Below are positions 20,550 through 29,078 of a stretch of DNA of 64,000 nucleotides, piece by piece. The notes under the pieces are model-generated. The model had not been told where the DNA came from. It ran no database searches and saw only the letters and a program-made list of their open reading frames with translations. The stretch's first letter is position 1. Each line of letters opens with the position of its first letter. The stretch comes from Mactromeris polynyma (Eukaryota; Mollusca; Bivalvia; Venerida; Mactridae): the NCBI GenBank assembly GCA_032209605.1, contig JASFXZ010000018.1:2793904-2857903 (forward strand), in the 5' to 3' direction. A program made the position numbers and the translations under genes.

Positions 20550-21621
20550 TTAGAATACACTTTTGAAATTCTAATACAATAGCATTAACATCAACATTCA
20601 CCGTTTCCAACATATGGTCAAAATTAGAAAATTCTCCATTTAAAATACTTTCCTGCAAAACATTTTGATACCTTTCACAATTATCCCTATTGATATGTAT
20701 TTTTGTATCAGAATTATTCAATACGTTTTCACTGAGATGATCACTATTCAACAATGGTCTATATAATGTTAGTATAATTGGCATATGATCACTTTCAGGG
20801 CTTAACTCAACCTTCATATTTTTAAAAATTGAACAAATTCTATTGCTACATATGAAATAATCGATCACACTTGATCCAACTCTACTATGGTAGGTATATT
20901 CCCCAGCATCCTTATCCATACCAATGCGGCCATTTAGTATACATAAGGAGTTTGCAATACAAAAAATTATCAAAGAACGACCATAACCATTGACAGTTTT
21001 GTCCTTAGAACATCTATCGCTTAATGATTCAGGTTCAAACAAACCGTTATACTGCTCTAGTTCTGGTATATTATTTTCAAGCGAAATATAATCTTTCAAC
21101 GTACCAGTTCTAGCATTTAAATCACCACTTATCAAGAGCTCATACAAGTTAGGATTAATAATATTACTACTTAATAACTGCTCTAGTTCTTCTAATGCAT
21201 TCATGTTAAATGTATTATACACAGGTGATTGAGCAGGTGGATTATAAATGTTAACAAACAAGACATCTTTATCAGTGTTAAGTAGACATTTATCAAGTAA
21301 TAAAACAACACCAAAATTATAGTCCTGAAAAACTCTGCGAATATAGTTCGAGAAACAATCCTTGACAAAAACAACAATACCACCCATGTTTCTGCCTGAT
21401 GCGTTAGATTGCTTAGCACTACATATGTGACTGGTATAACCAGTCATAAAGTCACCTATAGAGTCATCGTTGGTACACCAAGTCTCTTGAAGACAAATAA
21501 CATCAAATAGTCTTAAGTAGTTCATAAAGTCAATGTTACTAAGTTTGTCATACAAACCACATACATTCCATGAAACAAAGTTAGTCAGTCTATGTGATAG
21601 TAATGGGCCTTGGCCACCCCC
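20482..21621 (-). CDS. LINE-B ORF2, APE-type endonuclease part
   Basis: The frame is open directly after the ORF1 TAG (21622-21624) and reads 'GGGQGPLLSHRLTNFVSWNV', then 'CGLYDKLSN'. The catalytic Asn of WNV lies before any in-frame ATG. Further motifs are 'ICLQETW', 'LLISGDLNART', 'SSVIDYFICS' and 'PESDHMPIIL', so all the endonuclease motifs are present. It ends at 20482 by a frameshift and the RT continues in an overlapping frame. The role is to nick target DNA for target-primed reverse transcription. Confidence 0.88.
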   Translation of the reverse strand, partial: GGGQGPLLSHRLTNFVSWNVCGLYDKLSNIDFMNYLRLFDVICLQETWCTNDDSIGDFMTGYTSHICSAKQSNASGRNMGGIVVFVKDCFSNYIRRVFQDYNFGVVLLLDKCLLNTDKDVLFVNIYNPPAQSPVYNTFNMNALEELEQLLSSNIINPNLYELLISGDLNARTGTLKDYISLENNIPELEQYNGLFEPESLSDRCSKDKTVNGYGRSLIIFCIANSLCILNGRIGMDKDAGEYTYHSRVGSSVIDYFICSNRICSIFKNMKVELSPESDHMPIILTLYRPLLNSDHLSENVLNNSDTKIHINRDNCERYQNVLQESILNGEFSNFDHMLETVNVDVNAIVLEFQKCILNVSNEFCSTKRPQKRNIHSNKM

Positions 21622-22896
21622 CTATGCGCTGGCCTCCGGGTAAGTTGTTTCCATATCCTGAACCGGGTGTTCCAAAGAACGTCGTTGTTCTTGGCGAAAT
21701 ACACGGGTACGGAAACGACCTGTGTCTGTAGTACCGTCGTCATCTAGAACAACAAGCTTGCCCTTAGAAAAATACCCACGACGACCTTGTTGTTTGAGGT
21801 CCTCAAGTTGTTGCCGCTCTTGAAATGTGAGATCATTGGCAATGCGAATACCTTGATTTCTAAGTTTGTCTCTGAGTTTGAAAAGGAAGAACTTATCATC
21901 CGCGCATTTGAATTTCACCAGGATCATTCTTGGTCGGTCCTTACCAGAGAATTTCCCCATGCGCTTGGCAAACAAGATACTGTTGTCGAAATTGTAGCCT
22001 TGACCAATGGTTTCCTCAGATGTAGCACTGTCAGGTAGATTAAGGACAGGGTGATTAGTCTGGATGGGTGTCTCATCTTCCATGTCTGTAGTTTTCCCAG
22101 CTGTAGTACTGACTGGTAGATTAGAGACAAGTTGCCTAGTCTGGTTGGGTGTCTCATCTTCCATATCCGGTACACCGAAAATACGCAAATTACTCTTGCG
22201 TTGCTCACGGTCCATCATATTCATTTGGCTTAACATATTTTCAATGAAATTTCCCCTAACTTCATCGTTTATTGCAAGTTCTCCAATATCACGTTCTAAC
22301 CCAGCAGAAGTACGTTCAATTTCATCCACCTTTGATTTGATAGATTTTAATTCATTTTCTAAAACTGACTGTTTCTCATCAAACTTCTTCACTTTGGTTT
22401 TGATTGTTCCAATATCAGATTGTACACCTGCGAGATCGCTTCTAAGACTGGTTATATCATTCCTTAGTTCTGATATTTCTGATGATGTTTTTTCATTGGC
22501 AGTCTCAATCGCTTTAAGAATTAACTCAGTCTCTTGCGATGGTCCAGGATTTAATTCAACATCCGATGCTAGCAACAATAGCCTGCTGTGGTATAAACCA
22601 TAGATGCAGTTTACACAAGTGTCTGTTTGGACATATGATATTGGCTGGCTTGTAATGGAACATTCCATTAGATTGTCCGATGAGGCGTATGTATTGACAA
22701 ATGCAAATCGTGCTGCAAGCAACCCATATACACAGTTTAGGAGCACCAAAATAAAACAGGAACATATGAAAGTCCTCCAGTGAACATCAGTTGTTGTGCA
22801 GTAGGGTGTGTATTCCTCCTTACACACTGCCGACCTCGACTTCGGTTGCACAAAAGCTCCAATGCGTACACGGTAAATTTCAATAGTGATGCCCAT
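21622..22896 (-). CDS. LINE-B ORF1: membrane-like leader, 2A motif, coiled coil and RRM
   Basis: The first ATG is at 22896 (MGITIEIYR); the frame is open from 22959. In order: a Cys-rich leader of about 110 residues with a hydrophobic stretch ('FICSCFILVLLNCVYGLLAA'), the motif LLLLASDVELNPGP at 22540-22581, a long coiled coil ('TSSEISELRNDITSLRSDLA' and onwards), an RRM-like domain ('RKSNLRIFGVPDME', 'RPRMILVKFKCADDKF') and a basic C-terminal domain. A 27-residue tandem duplication ('DMEDETP...') sits within the RRM region. The stop is a single TAG, after which the same frame continues into ORF2. Confidence 0.87.
   Translation of the reverse strand: MGITIEIYRVRIGAFVQPKSRSAVCKEEYTPYCTTTDVHWRTFICSCFILVLLNCVYGLLAARFAFVNTYASSDNLMECSITSQPISYVQTDTCVNCIYGLYHSRLLLLASDVELNPGPSQETELILKAIETANEKTSSEISELRNDITSLRSDLAGVQSDIGTIKTKVKKFDEKQSVLENELKSIKSKVDEIERTSAGLERDIGELAINDEVRGNFIENMLSQMNMMDREQRKSNLRIFGVPDMEDETPNQTRQLVSNLPVSTTAGKTTDMEDETPIQTNHPVLNLPDSATSEETIGQGYNFDNSILFAKRMGKFSGKDRPRMILVKFKCADDKFFLFKLRDKLRNQGIRIANDLTFQERQQLEDLKQQGRRGYFSKGKLVVLDDDGTTDTGRFRTRVFRQEQRRSLEHPVQDMETTYPEASA
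22003..22164 (-). repeat. 81-bp in-frame tandem duplication in LINE-B ORF1
   Basis: 'gggtgtctcatcttccat' occurs at 22066 and 22147, a period of 81 bp, encoding two 27-residue units beginning DMEDETP. The units lie between the first strand of the RRM-like domain and 'GYNFDNSILFAKRMG', so they probably form a surface loop. Confidence 0.8.
22540..22563 (-). other. 2A-type ribosome-skipping motif DVELNPGP
   Basis: The codons gat-gtt-gaa-tta-aat-cct-gga-cca are preceded by Leu-rich 'SRLLLLAS'. This fits the D(V/I)ExNPG|P consensus, at which ribosomes skip the Gly-Pro bond. 2A-like sequences are documented in APE-type LINEs of several invertebrates. Here it would separate the Cys-rich, membrane-like leader from the nucleic-acid-binding part of ORF1. 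Activity is inferred from the motif alone. Confidence 0.85.
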
Positions 22897-23305
22897 TTTA
22901 CAACTAGAACGTGTATATAAGTGGTCAGTTACAAAGCATGTATATAAACTTATACACAAACACCTGTGTAAAGCACGGTCATGTATTCAGTATATAATCC
23001 AATATGTCCACTTTACCAATACTACCTACAGGGTAAATTCAGGGTTTATAGTCCTTTATCTTCAATTTATTTCAGGTATCTAATGATGTGTATGGTCGCA
23101 GGTGACTGACCACTGTCCAATAATGGCTTACTGTGTAAATCCAAATGATTTAAACGTTGAAAAGTTTAACTTCAATAGTCTGTTCCTATAAGTCCAAAAA
23201 CACTCTTCCAAATATGTCCAAATAATAGAGAATGTAATTGTCCATTTTATGTCCAATTTCCAGGAGTAAATATCAAACAATTATATTTTAAATTTCACAT
23301 TTTCA

Positions 23306-25974
23306 TAGATCTAAAAATTCACAACCGATCAGTACAAAATCCTACATACAAGTAAAATGCTTAACTGATATTCTACATAAAAATGCCGTAGAAACGTTTA
23401 GTAAAAAGGTAAAAAATAATCATGAACATATAAAAAACGCAAAATGGTTCGACGAAATTTGTTACTTGGCAAAGAAATGTTTTAAAAAAGCCAGAAATAT
23501 ATTCTTAAAAAACAATACAGACGAAAATAGAATTACTTTCACAAGATCACGAACTATATATAATAAAATAAAATCTAAAACCAAGCGTCAGTTTAAAATA
23601 AAAGAAGGACGTAAGTTAGGAAAATTAGCTACTAAAGATCCGCGCAAATTTTGGAAATCTATTAAAAAATGCTACACGAAATCAAAAACGAATAATTCCG
23701 AAATAAACAGTGAAGAACTGCATAATCATTTCAATAATCTTTTCGGGGAACATATATACAATGGAAATGAAGATTATGATGTAAACATTGTTACAGACTA
23801 TGATTTAGACTCACCAATAATAGAATCTGAAGTACATAAAGCTGTATTTAAACAAAACAGTTTTAAATCTGCCGGACCGGATGAAATTACCCCGGAAATC
23901 ATAAAAGCGTCATACGACATTATTTCCAACTACCTCGTTATCCTATTTAACAAAATATTTAATACCGCAGAATACCCGGATAGTTTGGGTTTGGGTTTTA
24001 TTGTACCTATATTTAAAGGTGGGTGTCCAAAAGAAGCAAAAAATTACAGAGGTATAACATTGAATAATATCCTATCAAAAATATACTCTCAAATTTTGTT
24101 AAATAGATTAACTTTATGGAGTGAAACGCATGAAAAACTATCAAATTGTCAGTTTGGTTTCCAAAAACAAAAAAGCACTATCGACTTCATATTCATTTTA
24201 CATGCAATCATAACTAAGGTCTTACACTCAGGTAAAAAATTATACAGTATTTTCATTGATTATGAAAAATGCTTTGATAAAATAAACCGTACATTATTAT
24301 GGCAAAAATTGATTAAAGAAAACATTAGTACAAAAATGATAAATGCATTAAAAAGTATGTACTCTGTTGTACGATCATCAATAAAACATAACGGAAAACT
24401 TCATCCTAATCATATCGATTCATATCAAGGAGTAAAACAAGGCGATCCGAGTTCGCCACTTCTATTTATGATGTTCATAAATGATATTATAGATAATATC
24501 AACACAGACCTAAATGGATTATTTTCAGTAGATGATCTCAACCTTTTTCTTATATTATACGCTGATGACCAAGTACTATTCGCTACTTCACCGGAATCAT
24601 TACAATGTATGCTAAGTGACGTAGAAAACTACTGTAATAGGTTTGGCCTTAAGATCAACTTAAGTAAAACTAAAGTGATGATCTTTGAAAAAGGTCGACC
24701 AACCAACTATAATTTTTATCTTTATAATGAAAAACTTGAAAGTGTATCATCATTTAAATACCTAGGTATATATCTATTTAAAAATGGTAACTGGCATCAA
24801 ACACAAAAACATATTGCTGAAAATGCATCAAAGGCCTTATATCGAGCATTTTCTGTATTTTATAAATTTGAATTCAAAACGTCAGAAAAATGTAATCTAT
24901 TTGATTCTCTAGTTATGTCAGTTTTGAATTATTGCTCAGAAGTTTGGGGAGGAAATGACAGAAAAGACGTCAAAAAAATACACACAAAATTTTGTAGAAA
25001 AATGCTAACAGTAAATAATTCCACCAATTTAGATGGTTTGTATGGCGAACTAGGCAGATATCCGATGAAAATAATAAGAAAAATCAATATGATTAGATAC
25101 TGGATTAAAATTCATAAACTAAATAATAATTCAACTGTTAAACTGATTTATAAGATGTTAAAAAATGATACTGAAAATAATATAACATATAATGGACTAA
25201 ACTGGGCGTATCAAATTAAATCAATTTTAGATAATCTAGGAATGTCAGATATATGGCGAAACCAAGAAAATCAATGCTTACCATTTGATAGCATAAAACA
25301 AATAATACTAGACCAATATCAACAAACATTGTCTTCATATATAAATAATTCCCAAAGGTTAATAACATATAGTAGATTCAAATCCTCATTCTCCCTTGAA
25401 CCGTATCTTGATAATATAACTATCGATAAAAAATTCAAAATAGCTTTAAGTAGATTTCGTCTCTCATCACATAATTTAGAAATAGAGAGAAGAAGACACA
25501 CTAATATACCAAAAAATGAAAGATATTGTAAATATTGTAATGATCTGAATCAATTCAGAATGATAGAAAACGAATATCATTTTTTATTAATTTGTCCTTT
25601 ATACACACGTTTGCGAAAAAAGTTGATCAAGTCTAAATATTACACTTGGCCAACATTGAATAAATTTGATGATTTAATGATTTCTTAACACAAAAAAGTA
25701 ATAACAAATCTTGCGAAATTCATATACCACTCAAACAAACTCAGAAATGAATTAGACTAAACATTCTCCAAATATTTATAATAATACACATGTCAACACA
25801 TAGTATGATTATTATTTCCCTTTTCTTAAGCTTCTCTTTAAAATTACCCTTTGGCTCTATTAATTATCATGTCTTACTCACTACACCTGTTTACCTGTAT
25901 ATTATTTTGATGTAGGCTAGAAGCATGTTTTATTGCTTAATGCTGAATAAAAGTTGTTGTTGTTGTTGTTGTTG
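23306..25974 (+). mobile_element. LINE-C, right part with (ttg)n tail
   Basis: The plus-strand LINE-C resumes with the linker upstream of RT and continues to a 3' UTR ending in a (ttg)n tail at about 25951-25974. Sequence beyond 25985 returns to the flank of LINE-A and the 'ttcaacccc' repeats. Confidence 0.82.
23466..25688 (+). CDS. LINE-C ORF2, reverse-transcriptase part (copy interrupted by LINE-B)
   Basis: The frame is open from about 23309; 740 codons are counted from the TTG at 23466. It contains 'AKWFDEICYLAKKCFKKAR', 'KDPRKFWKSIKK', 'GFIVPIFKGG', 'QFGFQKQKSTIDFIFIL', motif A 'YSIFIDYEKCFDKINR', motif B 'GVKQGDPSSPLLFMMF', motif C 'ILYADDQVLFA', 'VSSFKYLGIYLF' and a C-terminal Cys/His segment ('ERYCKYCN...EYHFLLIC'). 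The RT is uninterrupted with all catalytic Asp residues, although the element is 5'-truncated and split. It belongs to the same broad group as LINE-A and LINE-B but is clearly a distinct family. Confidence 0.9.
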   Translation: MAKKCFKKARNIFLKNNTDENRITFTRSRTIYNKIKSKTKRQFKIKEGRKLGKLATKDPRKFWKSIKKCYTKSKTNNSEINSEELHNHFNNLFGEHIYNGNEDYDVNIVTDYDLDSPIIESEVHKAVFKQNSFKSAGPDEITPEIIKASYDIISNYLVILFNKIFNTAEYPDSLGLGFIVPIFKGGCPKEAKNYRGITLNNILSKIYSQILLNRLTLWSETHEKLSNCQFGFQKQKSTIDFIFILHAIITKVLHSGKKLYSIFIDYEKCFDKINRTLLWQKLIKENISTKMINALKSMYSVVRSSIKHNGKLHPNHIDSYQGVKQGDPSSPLLFMMFINDIIDNINTDLNGLFSVDDLNLFLILYADDQVLFATSPESLQCMLSDVENYCNRFGLKINLSKTKVMIFEKGRPTNYNFYLYNEKLESVSSFKYLGIYLFKNGNWHQTQKHIAENASKALYRAFSVFYKFEFKTSEKCNLFDSLVMSVLNYCSEVWGGNDRKDVKKIHTKFCRKMLTVNNSTNLDGLYGELGRYPMKIIRKINMIRYWIKIHKLNNNSTVKLIYKMLKNDTENNITYNGLNWAYQIKSILDNLGMSDIWRNQENQCLPFDSIKQIILDQYQQTLSSYINNSQRLITYSRFKSSFSLEPYLDNITIDKKFKIALSRFRLSSHNLEIERRRHTNIPKNERYCKYCNDLNQFRMIENEYHFLLICPLYTRLRKKLIKSKYYTWPTLNKFDDLMIS

Positions 25975-25978
25975 TTTT
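25948..25978 (+). repeat. (ttg)n microsatellite tail of LINE-C
   Basis: About eight 'gtt' repeats follow 'aatgctgaataaaa'. This is the presumed 3' terminus of LINE-C. Confidence 0.85.
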
Positions 25979-25996
25979 TAAATATTATTGATATCT

Positions 25997-26165
25997 GTTG
26001 AGACTTTCAACCCCTAGTTTGAATATTTTCAACCCCTACATCTATCTTTTTCTACCCCTACTTTGAAGAATTTTCAACCCCTATTTCTAAGACTTTCCAA
26101 CGCCTATATCGAGACTTTTCAACCCCTGTGTTTCAGATAAGTGTATTGTTTGGCATAATATTTGT
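25997..26165 (+). repeat. Second 'ttcaacccc' array, direct duplicate of 9641-9810
   Basis: The order of spacers matches the left array: 'ctgttgagact', 'cccctagtttgaatatttt', 'acatctatcttttt', 'tactttgaag', 'tatttctaagac', then 'gtgtttcagataagtgtatt' and 'gtttggcata'. It differs by substitutions and small indels. The duplication therefore predates the LINE insertions that now separate the copies by 16 kb. Confidence 0.88.
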
Positions 26166-26480
26166 TATTGTTATAGTGTGCCTGTGTGAAATAAAAAGTG
26201 TTTGAATAATGTTTGAGTGTAAGTGACAGTGTAAGTGACAGCGTAGTTATACTTAATTAGAATAACAAATCACAGTATCTATTAAATACCAATTAAATTC
26301 CACCTGCTGTTTTAGGCCAAATAAAATGTGATATAATTATTGTGTATTCTGTGTGTATATATCTTTATTAGTTCTGTGTATTACACATGTTGTGCAAATA
26401 GATCCTTTATTTTTTTTATATTATTGATATGTATTTTTGTGTATATATGCTTCATAAGTATTCATTTTGGAATGTAATAA
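26166..26480. other. Gene-free stretch
   Basis: AT-rich sequence without recognised features. It contains 'atattattgatatgtatttt', echoing the LINE-A target site. Confidence 0.4.
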
Positions 26481-27536
26481 CGTTAACGGACGCCCAACGT
26501 ATATAAAATTGCGGCAGAAAGTTATCCGGTGACGAAAGGCATCCCCCGCTGCTACTCGGTGCTCTCGCGATCGGTGTATGGGGCGCATAAAACGTACAAA
26601 ACGTACAATGACCGCACGATCAACGCACATATATTTTGGTTATTCTGGGACCCACTCGTTCAATGATCTCATCAAACATCTCAGGGGGCATCCTCATGAA
26701 GTTGATAAATGACCGCGTGTCTTCTCTCCGCAGCTCCGTCATAAGTTGATCGTACATGCCAAACATTCGACGCCTCTCAGGGTTCAACCAAGCCCTAGAC
26801 CACCATCTCCGCTGTCGTCTTCTCCTTCTTCTTCTGTTTCCGTAAGTATATATCCAAATTGGCACCCAAAAGGTCAACACGTTCCTGGATCAGGGCTGCT
26901 TGATACTGCAGACGGGCTCTAACGCGACACTCCGTGCCATTTTGATTCATGAACTAAAAAACTCAAAGTTTCGGAAGGTCCTTACCCATGAAATGCAAGA
27001 AGACATATGAGAGTTATGATATAATTGAATATACAGACGACCACATGTCAGGTGACCTGTAGTCAAAAGATTCAATGAAAGCAGAGAACCCCAACAGCCA
27101 GGTCAACAACGTTTTATATCATTATTCATCATAGTTTTGACCGGTGGACCACCGTTTCACGTCCGTTATTTATCAGTTCCTATGCGTTCCTCGTCAGTTA
27201 TCGTCCGTTAAACATACGTTACATCCGTTGCATGTCCGGTAGTAGTCCGGCCGTGAATCAGTGCCACCGGACAAGAACGGATGCGAACCGGACAAGTACA
27301 GAATAAGGAACGCACGAGTAACGAACAAAACGCATAGAAACGCATCGCTACCGTACATATAACGGACAACTTTGTCCGGTGGTGTACGTTCCAAATTTTG
27401 TTCAAAACCTTCCACCGGACGGAACGAACATCGCCGGACGAGGAGCGTAGGCGCCGCATGAGAAAAGGAAAAGAAATGCATGCGAACGGACGCGAACGGA
27501 TTGAACATTTTGTTATACGTTGGACGTCCGTTAACG
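26481..27536 (-). mobile_element. PIF/Harbinger-derived non-autonomous DNA transposon
   Basis: The 22-bp ends at 26481-26502 and 27515-27536 are inverted repeats with one mismatch ('cgttaacggacg' then 'cccaacgtat' on the left). The right half is dense in 'gtccgtt', 'ccggac' and 'acgttc' motifs, as in subterminal regions of MITEs. It carries only the N-terminal part of a HARBI1-like transposase on the minus strand. TTAA flanks the CGGACG ends on both sides, but it lies in a palindrome within the inverted repeats, so the target duplication is ambiguous. Confidence 0.8.
26620..26950 (-). pseudogene. HARBI1-like (PIF/Harbinger) transposase N-terminal remnant
   Basis: The minus strand reads 'RVRARLQYQAALIQERVD' in one frame and then, after a frameshift at an Arg-rich run, 'RRWWSRAWLNPERRRMFG', 'MYDQLMTELRREDTRSF', 'INFMRMPPEMFDEIIERVGP' and 'RITK'. 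This matches the N-terminal part of HARBI1-type nucleases. The DDE domain that should follow is absent, replaced by the left subterminal sequence. It is non-functional by deletion and frameshift. Confidence 0.85.
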
Positions 27537-27623
27537 CTATACGGTGTAGTGTGCCTGACCCATAAACAACGTGTTTGTCAACATTTTTCCATGTAACAAA
27601 TGTGATATTTGTCCAATTAAAAA

Positions 27624-27790
27624 CATATTCGAGGGGTTGAAAAGTCTTGGTTTATTAGGGGTTGAAAAGTCTTGATTTTAACAGGGGTTGAAAAGTCTTA
27701 GGCTAAATAGGGGTTGGAAATGACAGTTGGGGTGAAAAGTCTTTGATATTTTCCAGAGGGGTTAAAGGTCTTGGGGTTGAAAAGTCTCCA
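27624..27790 (-). repeat. Inverted 'ggggttgaaaagtct' array
   Basis: About six copies of 'ggggttgaaaagtctt' are the reverse complement of the motif in the arrays at 9530 and 25997. The outer edge 'gagacttttcaac' preceded by 'tatgggtatg' (minus strand) resembles the outer edge of the left array ('tttgggcttacagactttt'). The two outer arrays thus form a long inverted pair about 18 kb apart. Confidence 0.82.
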
Positions 27791-28839
27791 TACCCATATT
27801 TGTGATACATACAGGTATTTTTTTCGAAACGGAAACCCAACTAATGGAACAGAGCAAAAATCGATTATACTTGTAACAGGCTGACATTTGTATAAAATGG
27901 CTGACGGTCCCATCTCTCAGGATTCGTCCCATACACGATTTTCTTCATTGTATTAATGTTTCAAAATGTTCAATGCTTTGTAAAGAAGCAAAGCGTAACT
28001 GAGAGCATATATGTACACATCTTTCAGTAGTGTGACCTTTCAACCAGTCGCTATTCTCCGAATTCAGAGACTTTGGACTTTATATTGTTAGCCTTACGCA
28101 TCTATCGACCTTATTTCTTTTTCTCACACTAAATATAATATTGGTTTTTAAATTTTAGATATTTTAATCATAGTTAATGTAATTAAGTGTTTACTGACCT
28201 CGTTTAAATGATAATTGATACAAACAACACAACACTGATAAAACAATGACGCACTCATAGATACATGTATTGATAGAGTACTCACGTGACTGATAATTAT
28301 ATGCTTACCTATACATACACTTTGAAACCTACACAGCAAACTACTTTGTGAACCTTACACAAAGTTAAACTGGTAAACATGTCAAAGTGCTATCTATTGA
28401 ATGCGATAATGCTTTGAATTAGTAATGGCGTAAACACAATTGTAAACAATTAATTGTATTCAAATATGAAACAATTCTCACACATAGATACGTGTCTCAA
28501 TTTATCTTATTATTAGTTCAATTGTGTAAAACCTTATTAGTATATCAAATTGTCTAACGACGTAAGCTAATACTGCATTATGACTTACAGTCGAAACAAA
28601 ATGTAATATTACACCAAGGCCACCAATCACGGAAAAGTATGATATTTACGGAAATTTAAAGCAAACGTGTGTTAAAACTCGCTTATTGACATTACAATTA
28701 TCGCAGATACAGTGGCAATGTAACTAGTTGGAGCACTATCTAGATCATTGAAGCGTTCCGTAATAATGACAATTTGCCACGTAATACTATTGTTTATCCA
28801 ATCAGTCGAGAAATAAAAGCTTTCAACCTGACCGTATAT
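27791..28839. other. Gene-free stretch
   Basis: No exon, known repeat or tandem structure is recognised; the sequence is AT-rich. Confidence 0.4.
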
Positions 28840-29078
28840 GACCACGGTGTAGTAGCAATAAATGTCTACACTAAATGCGATAGATGGTGACCACGGTGTA
28901 GCAGCAAAAATGTCTACACTAAATGCTGTAGACGGTGACTACGGTGTAGCAACAATACATGTCTATAATAAATGCTGTAGACGGTGGCCACGGATAGCAT
29001 CAAGAAATATCTGTACTATATTCCGTAGGCGTTGGACACGGTGTATCAACAATACAATTATGTCTGTACTACGAGGGA
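28840..29078 (+). repeat. Minisatellite, 48-49-bp unit, about 5 copies
   Basis: Units start with 'gaccacggtgtagcagcaa' variants at 28840, 28889, 28937, 28986 and 29034 and each contains 'atgtctacactaaatgctgt'. The first units can be read as a 16-residue repeat, but alternating 48/49-bp periods break the frame, so a coding role is unlikely. Confidence 0.9.

Larger units (their letters stand above)
17983..23299 (-). mobile_element. LINE-B, nearly intact non-LTR retrotransposon inserted in LINE-C
   Basis: It reads right to left: 5' UTR (about 22960-23299), ORF1 with a 2A motif, ORF2 endonuclease, RT, and a 3' UTR ending near 'acaaataaactttgaattga'. The candidate target duplication is 'ttttca' at 17977-17982 and 23300-23305. 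LINE-C coding sequence flanks both sides, so LINE-B is the youngest of the three nested elements. The only clear break is one frameshift between the endonuclease and RT parts of ORF2. Confidence 0.88.

Noticed and set aside
9641..26165. Long terminal repeats of a 16-kb LTR element
   Set aside because: The direct duplicates lack TG...CA ends, a primer-binding site and a polypurine tract, and the interior is made of LINEs in both orientations.
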